DNA from: Bog-756 sp963837805
GTDB lineage: Bacteria; Actinomycetota; Acidimicrobiia; Acidimicrobiales; RAAP-2
Assembly (NCBI GenBank): GCA_963837805.1
Contig: CAWIOU010000013.1
Location: 124,001-188,000 of the forward strand
Direction of reading: 5' to 3'
Length of the DNA: 64,000 nt
Below are positions 19,244 through 28,185 of this stretch, one piece after another; within the stretch, counting starts at the first letter, position 1; the number at the start of each line of letters is the position of its first letter. The position numbers and the translations under genes were made by a program. The notes beneath the pieces were generated by a model. The model had not been told where the DNA came from, did not search any database, and worked only from the letters and a program-made list of their open reading frames with translations.

Positions 19244-19366
19244 GGACCTGAGGTTAGTGAGAACAGCACCACGAAGGACGTCGCCTTGTCGGTCAGGGGG
19301 GTGTGGACACCCCCCTGCTCGGCCCTTCCTTCCCGTCGATGCGCAAGGTGGCCCTACGATGAAGGC

Positions 19367-20371
19367 GTGGCTCGAGACCTGGCTATCGATCTCGGGACGG
19401 CCAACACCCTTGTCTACGCCAAGGGCCAGGGCATCGTGTTGAACCAGCCGACGGTGATCGCCCTCAACACCAGGACCCACGAGGTCCTCGCGGTGGGGAA
19501 CGAGGCGTGGAAGATGATCGGAAGGACTCCCGGGTACATCGTGGCGGTCCGACCGCTGCGCGAGGGGGCCATCACCGACTTCGACATCACCGAGCGCATG
19601 ATCCGGTTGCTCCTCCGACGGGCGGGAGTCACCAAGTTGAACCGACCGCGGGTGCTCATCTGTGTGCCGTCGGCCATCACCTCGGTCGAACGCCGGGCGG
19701 TCAAGGAGGCGGCGCGGCGGGCCGGGGCATCCGCCGCCCATCTCATTGAACAACCCATGGCCGCGGCCATCGGAGCCGGGCTGGACATCCACGAACCGGT
19801 GGGCAACATGGTGGTCGACGTCGGGGGCGGGACGACGGAGACGGCGGTGATCTCGCTCGGCGGCGTGGTCGCCTCGCAGGCCATTCGCTGTGGCGGGTTC
19901 GACATGGACGCGGCCATCCAGCACTACGTGCGACACGAGCACGGAGTGGCCATCGGGGAACGGACGGGTGAGGAGCTCAAGCTGGCCATCGGATCCGCGC
20001 TCCCCTACGCAGGCGAGGTCAAGGCCGAGGTACGGGGCCGCGAGATCAGGACCGGGCTGCCCAAGACGGTGGTCCTCTCCCCCGAGGAGGTGCGCTACGC
20101 CCTGCGCGACCAGGTCGACCTGATCGTCGACACCGTGGTCGGATGCCTGGCCGAATCCCCCCCGGAGCTGGCCCAGGACATCATCTACGAGGGGATCCAC
20201 CTGGTGGGCGGCGGGGCCATGCTCCGGGGCCTGGCCAACCGCCTGGCCGACGAGACCGAGGTGCCCGTCCACCTGGTGGCGACGCCCCTCGAATGCGTCG
20301 TGCTCGGAGCCGGGATCTGCCTGGATTCGTTCGACAGCCTGCGACCGATCTTCGCGGCCGCCGAATCCTGA
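19367..20371 (+). CDS. mreB: Rod-shape-determining actin homologue MreB
   Basis: A 334-residue bacterial actin. Phosphate-1 is AIDLGTANTLVYAKG at the N-terminus, phosphate-2 is VVDVGGGTTETAVISLGG, and the adenosine motif is HLVGGGAMLRGL. MreB forms membrane-associated filaments that direct cell-wall synthesis. The GTG at 19367 starts the protein exactly at the actin fold; the longer open frame upstream lacks similarity. There is no mreC or mreD next to it. Instead it sits among an HtrA-like protein, a PDZ-Lon protease and a DivIVA-domain protein. It converges with the HEAT-repeat gene, with 11 bases between stop codons. Confidence 0.92.
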   Translation: MARDLAIDLGTANTLVYAKGQGIVLNQPTVIALNTRTHEVLAVGNEAWKMIGRTPGYIVAVRPLREGAITDFDITERMIRLLLRRAGVTKLNRPRVLICVPSAITSVERRAVKEAARRAGASAAHLIEQPMAAAIGAGLDIHEPVGNMVVDVGGGTTETAVISLGGVVASQAIRCGGFDMDAAIQHYVRHEHGVAIGERTGEELKLAIGSALPYAGEVKAEVRGREIRTGLPKTVVLSPEEVRYALRDQVDLIVDTVVGCLAESPPELAQDIIYEGIHLVGGGAMLRGLANRLADETEVPVHLVATPLECVVLGAGICLDSFDSLRPIFAAAES

Positions 20372-20382
20372 CCGGAGCGATC

Positions 20383-21060
20383 TCACTCCACGGCGAGAAG
20401 ATCCTCGGCCACCTGGCGGACCTGCCAATCGCGATCCTCGAGGCAGCGCCAGAGGGCGGCCTCGACCTCGGGGCCGTCGAACGCGGACAGCGCCACCGCG
20501 GCGCGCCGCCGGATCGCCGGCTTGTCGGCCAGCGCGGCGAGCACGGCGGGTAACCCGGCAGGGTCGCCGATGGCTCCGAGCGCGGCCACCGCTGCCTCGC
20601 GGCACAGGGGATCGGAGTGGCCGGTCTCCGGTGAGGCCAGCCCGGCCAACGCGGGTACCGCCGGGCGGTCAGCCCGTTCGCCCAGTGCCCAGGCGGCCAT
20701 CTCGACCACCGAGGGGTCGGGGTCGTCCAGTCCACCGGAGAGGTCGACGGTCGGGAACGCCGCGGCCAGTTCGTACCCACGCCGGCGCACCGGCGGCGCC
20801 GGGTCGGCCAGCGCCGACCGGATGTCATCGTCGGTCAGCACCTCCAGCCGGGAGAGCGCACCGAGGGCGGTGGACCGCACCGCGGGGGCATCGTCGCCGA
20901 GGGCGGCCCGGGCCGCGGGCACGTCACCGACGTGTCCGGCCAGCGCCGCCGCCCGTCGACGCCGGGTGATGCCAGGCGGCAGGACTTCCGTGGCAGGCTT
21001 GACGGGTAGAGCGCGGATCCGGTCGGATGCCGGCGGATCCGGAGTTGGAGGAGTGACCAC
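20383..21060 (-). CDS. HEAT-repeat (PBS lyase-like) protein
   Basis: About 225 residues made almost entirely of helical HEAT repeats of about 30 residues: AAWALGERADRPAVPALAGL, AVAALGAIGDPAGLPAVLAAL and ALSAFDGPEVEAALWRCL are three clear units. Such solenoids mediate protein-protein contacts. No catalytic motif is visible. The start is uncertain: GTG 21060 is the most upstream plausible codon and lies 9 bases from the divergent PDZ-Lon ATG. A shared promoter or regulation with the protease is likely but unproven. Confidence 0.75.
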   Translation of the reverse strand: MVTPPTPDPPASDRIRALPVKPATEVLPPGITRRRRAAALAGHVGDVPAARAALGDDAPAVRSTALGALSRLEVLTDDDIRSALADPAPPVRRRGYELAAAFPTVDLSGGLDDPDPSVVEMAAWALGERADRPAVPALAGLASPETGHSDPLCREAAVAALGAIGDPAGLPAVLAALADKPAIRRRAAVALSAFDGPEVEAALWRCLEDRDWQVRQVAEDLLAVE

Positions 21061-21069
21061 AACACCACT

Positions 21070-22299
21070 ATGACCGGGGACGACGACAACCGGGGAGCAG
21101 CCATCTGGGCTCCCGAGACGGCACCGCGGGCTGGGACGGACATTGCCGCCGGCCCGGACTCGCCATCTCCTCAGACGGTGCCCGCACTGGTCGGTCACCC
21201 CGGGCAGGAGGACCCGCCACCGGACCAGGCGCACACCCGGCGCCGCCGGAAGTGGCCGTGGGTCCTGTTCCTCCTGGTGGTGGTGGCGGTGGCCGTGGCC
21301 TCGCGGGTCAATCTGAACTACTACGCCATCCAACCGGGCACGGCCCAGTCGGTCCAACAGTTCATCACTGTCCCCTCGGACAAGAAGTATCCGGTCACCC
21401 ACCCGGTCCTGCTCACCGATGTGGAGGAGGGACGGGTCACCGCCCTGTCCTATCTCTTCTACAAACTCCAGTCCGATACCGCGCTCTATCCGCTGGACGA
21501 TGTCACCGGTGGTACGCCTGCCTCCCAGGTCGGGGCTCAAGGTGCCCTCGAGATGTCACAGGCCGAGTCATACGCCAAGACGGCCGCCCTGCGGCACCTC
21601 GGGTACAAGGTGACCGCCACCCCGTCGGGAGCGGTCATCTTCGGCACCTTTCCGGGGACACCGGCCTACTCCGCACTCAACGTGGGTGATGTCGTCACCG
21701 CGGTCGACGGAGTGACCACGCCGACCGCGCTGGCCATGGAGACCGAATTGAACCGCCACCACTCCGGCGAGACGGTCACCCTCTCCGTGCGGAGAGGAGG
21801 CACCGGTAAGTCGGTACCGGTGGCCGTCACGCTGCAGAGCACGGTGATCGACCTGGGTGGCGGTGAGACGCAGACGGTCGACTTGGGCGTCGAGCCTGAG
21901 GACCAGGTCGACTTCACCTATCCCTTCCCGGTGAACATCGACGTGGCCAACATCGGCGGCCCGTCCGCCGGTCTGGCCATGACGCTCGGTGTGATCGACG
22001 CGCTGAGTCCGGGCTCGCTGACCGGTGGTCGCACCGTGGTGGCCACCGGCACCATCGACAGCCAGGGTGACGTGGGCCAAGTGGGCGGTGTACCCCAGAA
22101 GACGGTAGCGGTGGAGAACGCCGGCGCCTCGATCTTCCTCGTCCCTCCCGGACAGAACTACAAGGAGGCGATGTCCAAGGACCGCCCGGGCCTGAAGATC
22201 TACGGGGTGTCCACGCTCGACCAGGCGCTGGCCGTCCTGGCCGCCCACGGGGGGTCGGTGCCGAAGGTCTCGCCGGCCTCGCCAGTACCCCCGGGATGA
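21070..22299 (+). CDS. YlbL-like PDZ-Lon (S16) membrane protease
   Basis: A 409-residue protein. It has an N-terminal cytoplasmic tail, one transmembrane helix (WPWVLFLLVVVAVAVASRV), a PDZ domain (VGDVVTAVDGVTTPTALAM) and a C-terminal Lon-type protease domain with the Ser/Lys dyad intact: Ser299 in GGPSAGLAM and Lys344 in PQKTVAVENAG. No ATPase domain is present, as in Bacillus YlbL and mycobacterial Rv3194c. In the mycobacterial genome this family sits next to UPF0182 (Rv3193c) and DUF2342 (Rv3195), both of which are also found within 10 kb here. Confidence 0.92.
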   Translation: MTGDDDNRGAAIWAPETAPRAGTDIAAGPDSPSPQTVPALVGHPGQEDPPPDQAHTRRRRKWPWVLFLLVVVAVAVASRVNLNYYAIQPGTAQSVQQFITVPSDKKYPVTHPVLLTDVEEGRVTALSYLFYKLQSDTALYPLDDVTGGTPASQVGAQGALEMSQAESYAKTAALRHLGYKVTATPSGAVIFGTFPGTPAYSALNVGDVVTAVDGVTTPTALAMETELNRHHSGETVTLSVRRGGTGKSVPVAVTLQSTVIDLGGGETQTVDLGVEPEDQVDFTYPFPVNIDVANIGGPSAGLAMTLGVIDALSPGSLTGGRTVVATGTIDSQGDVGQVGGVPQKTVAVENAGASIFLVPPGQNYKEAMSKDRPGLKIYGVSTLDQALAVLAAHGGSVPKVSPASPVPPG

Positions 22300-22335
22300 C
22301 CGGATTCGACGACTGGCGGTCGTAGGCTCTCGGCC

Positions 22336-24144
22336 ATGCCCGAGGAACGACTGAGGTCCATCACCTCCTCCTCCCACTTGGCGCCCGACGAGGTGGCCCG
22401 TCACACGTTCGGGTCGGTGCGGCGAGGCTTCGATCCCAACGAAGTACGTGCCTATCTCGAGTCCCTTGCCGTAGGCCTTCGGGGTCTGGCGGAGCGCGAA
22501 AGCGAACTTCTCCAAGAGATTGCCGACGCTGAGCATCGGGCGGCCAATCCGGTGCTCGACGACGCCGCCCTCACCGCCGCGCTGGGTACCGAGACGGCCC
22601 GGGTCCTCCACAGTGCCCACGAAGCGGCGGCGGAGATCCTGGCCAATGCGGAGTCGGAGGCCGATCGGATACTCACTGCCGCCCATGAGGACATCGAGGA
22701 GAACCGGACCCGGACCGAGGCTCGCCTGGCCGAACAGACCGCCGCCGCCGACGCGGAGGCGGGTGAACTCCTCGAGAGGACCAACCAACAGGCGGCCGCA
22801 GAGCTCGACCGGGCGCGGAACGAGGCCGACGATTTGCTCGGCCACGCCCGCGAGCAGTGCCAGGCCATGGTCGATGAGGCGCAGGGTCTCCGGACCCGAG
22901 TACTGGCCGACCTGGCGCGGCGCCGGAAGGTGCTCCACGCCCAGATCGAACAACTGCGTGCCGGCCGTGAGCGGTTGGCCGAGACGGTGCAGGATGTCCG
23001 CCGGTCCGTCGACACGATCGCCGAGGACCTGTTCGCGGCCGAGGACAACGCCCGGCTGGCGGCCGAGGAGGCCGGGCGTCAGGCCGCGGGACGACCCGAT
23101 GAGGGCACACCCGAGGAAGTGGCCGCGCTGCTGTTGGCCGAGGAGGCCGAAGCCGTCGAGCGGGCGGAGGGCGCCGGGACGACCGAGGATCCCGTCCAAC
23201 CCGATCCCGAAGCGACCCAACCCGGCGGGCAGGACGAGGCCGCGGACGGAGCCGTCACCGTCGCTGACAACGCCGGCGACGAGTCTCCGGTCGATGCCCT
23301 CTTCGCCAAGATCCGGGCCGCCCGCGAGGAGGAGTCAGAGACGCAACCGGAGCCCCCGCCACCCGGTGACGAGCCGGGACCGGCCTCCGATGGCGGTGCC
23401 GAAGTGGAGGCCGAGGCGGATGAATCGCCAGGTCAGGGGCCTGCTGACGACGAAGGCGATGAGGACGGACCCCCGGAAGACCGCAATCCGCTCGCCGTCC
23501 GCCGCGACGAGCTCATCGGCCCGATCGTGACCTCCCTGGCCCGACGGCTGAAGCGGACCCTTCAGGACAGCCAGAACGAACTGCTCGACAGCCTGCGGTC
23601 GAAGGGTTCGCACTGGTCGATCGAGTTGCTTCCCGACGAGAAGGAACACGTCGACGGCTACGCCACCGCGGCCCTCCCCACGCTGGAGCAGGCATCGGCA
23701 GCCGGCGTCGCCTTCGCCGCCGACGGAGCGGCCCAGGGGCCCCGGACCGACGTGTTGGTCGGGATCGCCCACGACCTGGCAGAGGCGGTGGTCGGTCCGC
23801 TCCGGCGCCGGCTCTCGGACGCAGAGCCGGGACTGGCCGATGCCGACGAAGGGGTGGTGGCCGAACATGTCGGGTCCACGTTCAGGGAATGGAAGGGCGA
23901 GCGCATCGAGCGCCTGGCCGGTGACCATGTGGTCGCCGCCTTCTCCGCCGGCACCATCTCGGCTGTCGGTGACGCCCAGATCGAGTGGGTGGCAGTGGCC
24001 GGATCGGGGGACGCTCCCTGCCCCGATTGCGAGGACAACGGCCTGAGCGGCCCCCAGCCGCCCGATCAGGAATTCCCCACCGGTCACCAGCATCCACCGG
24101 CGCACCCCGGGTGTCGATGCCTGTTGACGCGCTCTTCAACCTAG
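22336..24144 (+). CDS. DivIVA-domain coiled-coil protein with phage Mu F-like C-terminal domain
   Basis: A 602-residue protein. Residues of about 15-50 (DEVARHTFGSVRRGFDPNEV) are a DivIVA/GpsB lipid-binding domain. Residues to about 270 are Ala/Glu/Arg-rich coiled coil, and about 270-385 are acidic and disordered. The C-terminal domain ends with CPDC (562-565) and FPTGHQHPPAHPGCRC (to 595), preceded by FREWKGERIERLAGDHVVAA. That layout is characteristic of the phage Mu protein F-like/minor head protein family, with Cys/His metal-ligand potential. A pole- or septum-localised scaffold is inferred from the DivIVA part; the role of the C-terminal part is unknown. Confidence 0.8.
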   Translation: MPEERLRSITSSSHLAPDEVARHTFGSVRRGFDPNEVRAYLESLAVGLRGLAERESELLQEIADAEHRAANPVLDDAALTAALGTETARVLHSAHEAAAEILANAESEADRILTAAHEDIEENRTRTEARLAEQTAAADAEAGELLERTNQQAAAELDRARNEADDLLGHAREQCQAMVDEAQGLRTRVLADLARRRKVLHAQIEQLRAGRERLAETVQDVRRSVDTIAEDLFAAEDNARLAAEEAGRQAAGRPDEGTPEEVAALLLAEEAEAVERAEGAGTTEDPVQPDPEATQPGGQDEAADGAVTVADNAGDESPVDALFAKIRAAREEESETQPEPPPPGDEPGPASDGGAEVEAEADESPGQGPADDEGDEDGPPEDRNPLAVRRDELIGPIVTSLARRLKRTLQDSQNELLDSLRSKGSHWSIELLPDEKEHVDGYATAALPTLEQASAAGVAFAADGAAQGPRTDVLVGIAHDLAEAVVGPLRRRLSDAEPGLADADEGVVAEHVGSTFREWKGERIERLAGDHVVAAFSAGTISAVGDAQIEWVAVAGSGDAPCPDCEDNGLSGPQPPDQEFPTGHQHPPAHPGCRCLLTRSST

Positions 24145-24154
24145 GCTGCAGCCC

Positions 24155-27148
24155 GTGCGTTCCCCAAGTGACATCCCTCAGATTCCGCGCCCGTCGACGC
24201 GCCGCCGTTGGATCATCGTCGCCCTGATCGTCCTGGTCGTCCTCTTCGCGTCGCTTCGGACGTTCGCCATCTTCTACACCGATGCCCTCTGGTTCTCGTC
24301 GGTGAACCTCCACTCGGTGTGGCTCAAGCTCTTCGAGATCAAGGCCGGGTTGATGGTGACCTTCGCGGTCATCTTCGCCGTGATGCTGCTGGCCAGCCTC
24401 ATCGTGGCCGAGCGCCTGGCCCCCAAGGGTCCTTCGCTGGATGCCGAAGACGAGTTCGTGAAGCGCTACCAGGAGGTGATCGGTCCCTACGCACGGTGGC
24501 TCCGGGTCGGCGTGGTCGTCGTGTTGTCCCTGATCGTCGGATCCCAGGCCATCGGTCAGTGGAACAACTGGATCCTCTTCCGCAACAGCACGCCCTTTCC
24601 CCAGTCCGACCCCCAGTTCCATCGCAACGTGGCCTACTTCGTCATGACGCTCCCGTTCGAGCAGTTCCTGGTCCACTGGACCCTGGTCGCCCTGTTTCTC
24701 GTGCTGGTGGTCACGGTGTTGAGCCATTACCTCAACGGCGGGATCCGGATGCAGGGATCGCGCCCGCGGGTGCGTCCGGCGGTGAAGGCCCATATCTCGG
24801 TCATCCTCGGTCTGCTGGCCCTGGTGAAGGCCGTCGGCTACTACCTGGCCCGCTTCAACCTCGATCTCTCGTCCAACGGCTACGTCCAGGGCGCGGGCTA
24901 CACCGACGTGCATGCACGCCTCCCCGCGCTCGAGCTGCTCATCCTCGTGTCCCTGGCTGCGGCCGTTCTGCTGATCTACAACATCCGTCGCCAGGGGTGG
25001 GCATTGCCCATCCTCGGTGTCGGCCTCTGGTTTCTGGTGGCTCTCACCGCCGGCACCATCTATCCGGCCGCCGTGCAGGCGCTGAAAGTGAACCCGGCCC
25101 AGAACACGCTCGAGCGGCCCTACATCCAGCGCAATATCGACGCCACCCGGCAGGCCATGGGCATCACCAATGTCCAAAGTACGTCCTATCCGGCGGTGCC
25201 GAACCTGACCGCCTCCGAGGTGTCGGCCAACAGCGACACCACGGCCAACGTGCGGCTGTGGGATCCGACCCAGACCCAGCAGACGTTCGACAAACTCCAG
25301 GACCTTCGTACCCAATACCAGTTCAACACGCTGGCCATTGATCGCTACAAGGTCAACGGGTCCGAGACCCCGGTCATCGTCGGCGTGCGGGAGATCAACC
25401 AAGCCGACCTGCCGTCATCCTCGTGGGTGAACACCACACTGCAGTACACCCACGGGTACGGGATGGTCATCTCGCCGGCCAACACGGCCACCAGCAACGG
25501 CGATCCCGAATTCGCGGTGGGCGGGGTCCCGCCCGTCTCGAACAGTGGCCTGCCCGCCATCACCCAGCCCTCCGTCTATTTCGGACTCAACAACACCGGC
25601 TATGTGGTGGCCAACACCAAACAGCCCGAGATCAATTTCCAGCTGACCAACGGGACCAACGACGAGACCCACTATTCGGGTGACGGCGGGGTTCAGCTCT
25701 CCAACTTCTTCACCCAGGCGATGTTCGCCATCCGGTTCAGCGATTTCAACCTGATCATCTCCAACCAGATCACCACCCAGTCCCGGCTGATGTTCGACCG
25801 GGGGGTGCAGGCCCGGGTCAACAAAGCCGCTCCGTTCCTCAGCCTCGATGCCGATCCCTATCCGGTCCTGCTGCACGGACAGATCGATTGGATCCAGGAC
25901 GCCTACACCACCACCGACAACTATCCCTATGCGCAGAATGCGGACACCAGTTCGCTAGCGAGCGGAAGTGGGCTCAACCAGAACCTCAACTACGTACGCA
26001 ACTCGGTGAAGGTGCTGATCAACGCCTACACCGGCAAGATGACCTTCTATGTGATGCAGCCCCACGACCCGATCATCGAGACCTACGAGAAGGCCTTTCC
26101 CGGGATGTTCACTCCGGCGTCGAAGATGAGCGCGGAGCTCAGGGCCCACCTCCGCTACCCCGAGGACATCTTCACCGTCCAGGCCTCCATGTACGGGAAG
26201 TACCACATCAAGACGGCATCGAGCTTCTACAGTGCCGCAGACGCCTGGGCCCTGTCCCCGTCGCCCGGCTCCGGTTCGCCATCCCAGGCCCTCCAGACCA
26301 CCCTCACCACCAACGCCCAGGGCCAGGAGGTCTCCACCGGTCAGCTGGTGCGGATGGCACCCATCTACCAGGAGCTCAAGGTGCCGGGCCAGAGCAACCA
26401 ATCCTTCAACCTGCTCGACGCCTTCGTGCCGATATCAGGGAACAGCCAGATCCAAACCCTGTCCGGATTCATGATCGCCGGCTCCGACCCCAACGACTAC
26501 GGCAAGTTGGAGATGTTCGTGACCCCGCGCAACAACCCGGTCAACGGGCCGGCCATCGTGGCGGCCAAGATCGATGCCACGGCGACGGTGTCCGGCAAGA
26601 TCTCGCTGTTGAACCAGGAAGGATCGTCGGTACTCCTGGGCAATGTGTTGATGATCCCGGTGGCCGACTCGCTGCTCTACATCCAGCCGCTCTACGTGGA
26701 GTCGGCCCGCAACGCCATCCCCGAGTTGCAACAGGTGATCGCCGTGTACGGGAACCTCCCAGCGGCCATCGGCCCGACATTGTCATCGGCGCTCACCCAG
26801 GTGTTCAAAGCACCGGTGTCGACCGCCCCCGGCGCCGGCGGCACCGGCGCGCTGAGTCCACAGGTCCAGGCTCTTCTGGCCGATGCCCAGGTCTCGTACC
26901 AGAAGTCGCTGGCCGACCTGAAGGCTGCCAATCTGGGTGCCTTCCAGTCCGACTACAACACCATGGAGTCCGATCTCCAGCAGGTGCAGCAACTGACCGG
27001 GGGGACCGTCACCCCGGCCACCTCGACGACGACCACCACCGCTCCGTCGTCCTCCAGCAGCTCGACCTCCACGACGTCGACGACGCCGACCACCTCGTCC
27101 ACGTCGACGAAATCGGCCTCGACCAGCTCGACCGACAAGGGCAGATGA
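24155..27148 (+). CDS. UPF0182 family membrane protein
   Basis: A 997-residue protein. The N-terminal third holds about seven transmembrane helices (first WIIVALIVLVVLFASLRTFA). It is followed by a large extracytoplasmic domain, which contains family signatures such as TFYVMQPHDPIIETYEKAFPG and LRAHLRYPEDIFTVQ. A Ser/Thr-rich low-complexity tail ends the protein. It corresponds to mycobacterial Rv3193c, conserved across Actinobacteria with no assigned function. The GTG at 24155 lies 10 bases after the DivIVA gene stop, so the two probably form an operon. Confidence 0.93.
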   Translation: MRSPSDIPQIPRPSTRRRWIIVALIVLVVLFASLRTFAIFYTDALWFSSVNLHSVWLKLFEIKAGLMVTFAVIFAVMLLASLIVAERLAPKGPSLDAEDEFVKRYQEVIGPYARWLRVGVVVVLSLIVGSQAIGQWNNWILFRNSTPFPQSDPQFHRNVAYFVMTLPFEQFLVHWTLVALFLVLVVTVLSHYLNGGIRMQGSRPRVRPAVKAHISVILGLLALVKAVGYYLARFNLDLSSNGYVQGAGYTDVHARLPALELLILVSLAAAVLLIYNIRRQGWALPILGVGLWFLVALTAGTIYPAAVQALKVNPAQNTLERPYIQRNIDATRQAMGITNVQSTSYPAVPNLTASEVSANSDTTANVRLWDPTQTQQTFDKLQDLRTQYQFNTLAIDRYKVNGSETPVIVGVREINQADLPSSSWVNTTLQYTHGYGMVISPANTATSNGDPEFAVGGVPPVSNSGLPAITQPSVYFGLNNTGYVVANTKQPEINFQLTNGTNDETHYSGDGGVQLSNFFTQAMFAIRFSDFNLIISNQITTQSRLMFDRGVQARVNKAAPFLSLDADPYPVLLHGQIDWIQDAYTTTDNYPYAQNADTSSLASGSGLNQNLNYVRNSVKVLINAYTGKMTFYVMQPHDPIIETYEKAFPGMFTPASKMSAELRAHLRYPEDIFTVQASMYGKYHIKTASSFYSAADAWALSPSPGSGSPSQALQTTLTTNAQGQEVSTGQLVRMAPIYQELKVPGQSNQSFNLLDAFVPISGNSQIQTLSGFMIAGSDPNDYGKLEMFVTPRNNPVNGPAIVAAKIDATATVSGKISLLNQEGSSVLLGNVLMIPVADSLLYIQPLYVESARNAIPELQQVIAVYGNLPAAIGPTLSSALTQVFKAPVSTAPGAGGTGALSPQVQALLADAQVSYQKSLADLKAANLGAFQSDYNTMESDLQQVQQLTGGTVTPATSTTTTTAPSSSSSSTSTTSTTPTTSSTSTKSASTSSTDKGR

Positions 27149-27261
27149 CGCGTCGGGGGCCCGGTGGCGAGGCCGCATCGGGGCGGGGACGCACCGTGGC
27201 GGGGCTCCGGCAGGGCGCTGCTTGAAGCCGGCCGATTCGGTGGTAAGTTCTCGGATCACGA

Positions 27262-27325
<64 letters not shown>

Positions 27326-27338
<13 letters not shown>

Positions 27339-27599
27339 TCGAATCGCTGGTCGGCGCCTCTCGTGCATAGGGCACAGGCGTCTGGCCAGCGTTTTCGCGT
27401 TGGGCCGCGTGTCCGGTATTGCCGTTTCTCGGGGCTTTTTCTCGGGACCTACTCACCCCTGCCTACGCTGCCCAATGCGGGTGAGCGTCGCGCACGCGGC
27501 CCGCACGCTGCGGATTCGCGGTCGAGTTGTCGGTAGGGGTGGCGGTGCATAGTGCAGCCCTAGGCATGCCCTATGCAGCTGCACTACTCAAAGTCCTTG
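27326..27599. repeat. Direct repeat copy A: tRNA-fMet 3' end plus flank
   Basis: Begins inside the tRNA 3' end (CCCCGCCACCAT) and continues about 260 bases. It matches 30001-30275 in order, with blocks such as CCAGCGTTTTCGCGTTG, TCGGGGCTTTTTCTCGGGAC, GCACGCGGCCCG and CATAGTGCAGCCCTAGGCAT preserved and the rest diverged. The arrangement is what tRNA-targeted integration or a tandem duplication of the locus leaves behind. Confidence 0.8.
27345..27395 (+). terminator. Rho-independent terminator of the tRNA gene
   Basis: CGCTGG (27345-27350) pairs with CCAGCG (27386-27391), with further pairing inside the stem (GGCGCC against GGCG), and the stem is followed directly by TTTT. It begins 7 bases after the tRNA. 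The diverged copy at 30 kb keeps the same hairpin with even better pairing. Confidence 0.65.
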
Positions 27600-27961
27600 G
27601 GAACATCGCTCTCTTGAAATGGAGTTGACCGACGCCCCGGCGACGCTGGTTTGAGTCCCGTCGCATGATGGTGCCTCCAAAGGCCGGCTGCTGCCGATCC
27701 CTAGCGCGGTCGTAGCAACATCCAGTCGTTGAGCTGAGGCGATGCGACGCCGGATGGGTCGATCCGACGGGCGCGGCAATGTTGGCGATTGCACCGATGA
27801 CGGCGAGGGTCTGGGTCTCGTCGACGATCAGGTGATGGCCTGGCGGGCGCACTCGACGTAGGACCGAACAAGCAAGGCTCGGCATTGGTCTCTCGCGGCA
27901 AGCCTGAGTCTGAGCGGTCCACCGCTGGGATCGACGTCGCGCTAAATGCCCTCCACGCGCG
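27600..27961. other. Intergenic stretch without recognisable gene
   Basis: Open frames exist on both strands, but none shows a family motif, a ribosome-binding site or sensible composition. The stretch lies between the tRNA-side repeat and a decayed MarR gene and is probably degraded element DNA. Confidence 0.4.
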
Positions 27962-28185
27962 TTGAAATTCCTCGTGCTCTCCGTCATCGACACCCATCCG
28001 GGCCCATCTCAGCCAGCAGGCCATCGCGGACCGCCTCGGGCTCACCAAGGGCACGGTCAGTCGACAGATCGAACGCCGCCGTCTCTGCAGGGATGATGAC
28101 CGTCCAGGTCGCACCCCATGCTCGCCGCGAGAACGTCGTCGCCTTGACCAAAGCCGGCACAGCACTGGTCTGCAAGGGTGCTCAT
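27962..28185 (+). pseudogene. Decayed MarR-family regulator
   Basis: MarR-like sequence can be followed only by changing frame twice. LKFLVLSVIDTHPGP begins in one frame, SQQAIADRLGLTKGTVSRQI (recognition helix) continues in a second near 28010, and RRENVVALTKAGTALVC (wing and following helix) continues in a third near 28100. Start codon, N-terminal helix and C-terminal dimerisation helix are missing. It overlaps nothing intact and abuts the methyltransferase stop at 28185. Because pieces are also missing, this is more likely genuine decay than sequencing error alone. Confidence 0.6.

Noticed and set aside
18173..20605. An 810-codon reverse-strand frame across the mreB locus
   Set aside because: Upstream of 19243 it is the antisense of mreB. 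Only the HtrA-like portion has family signatures.
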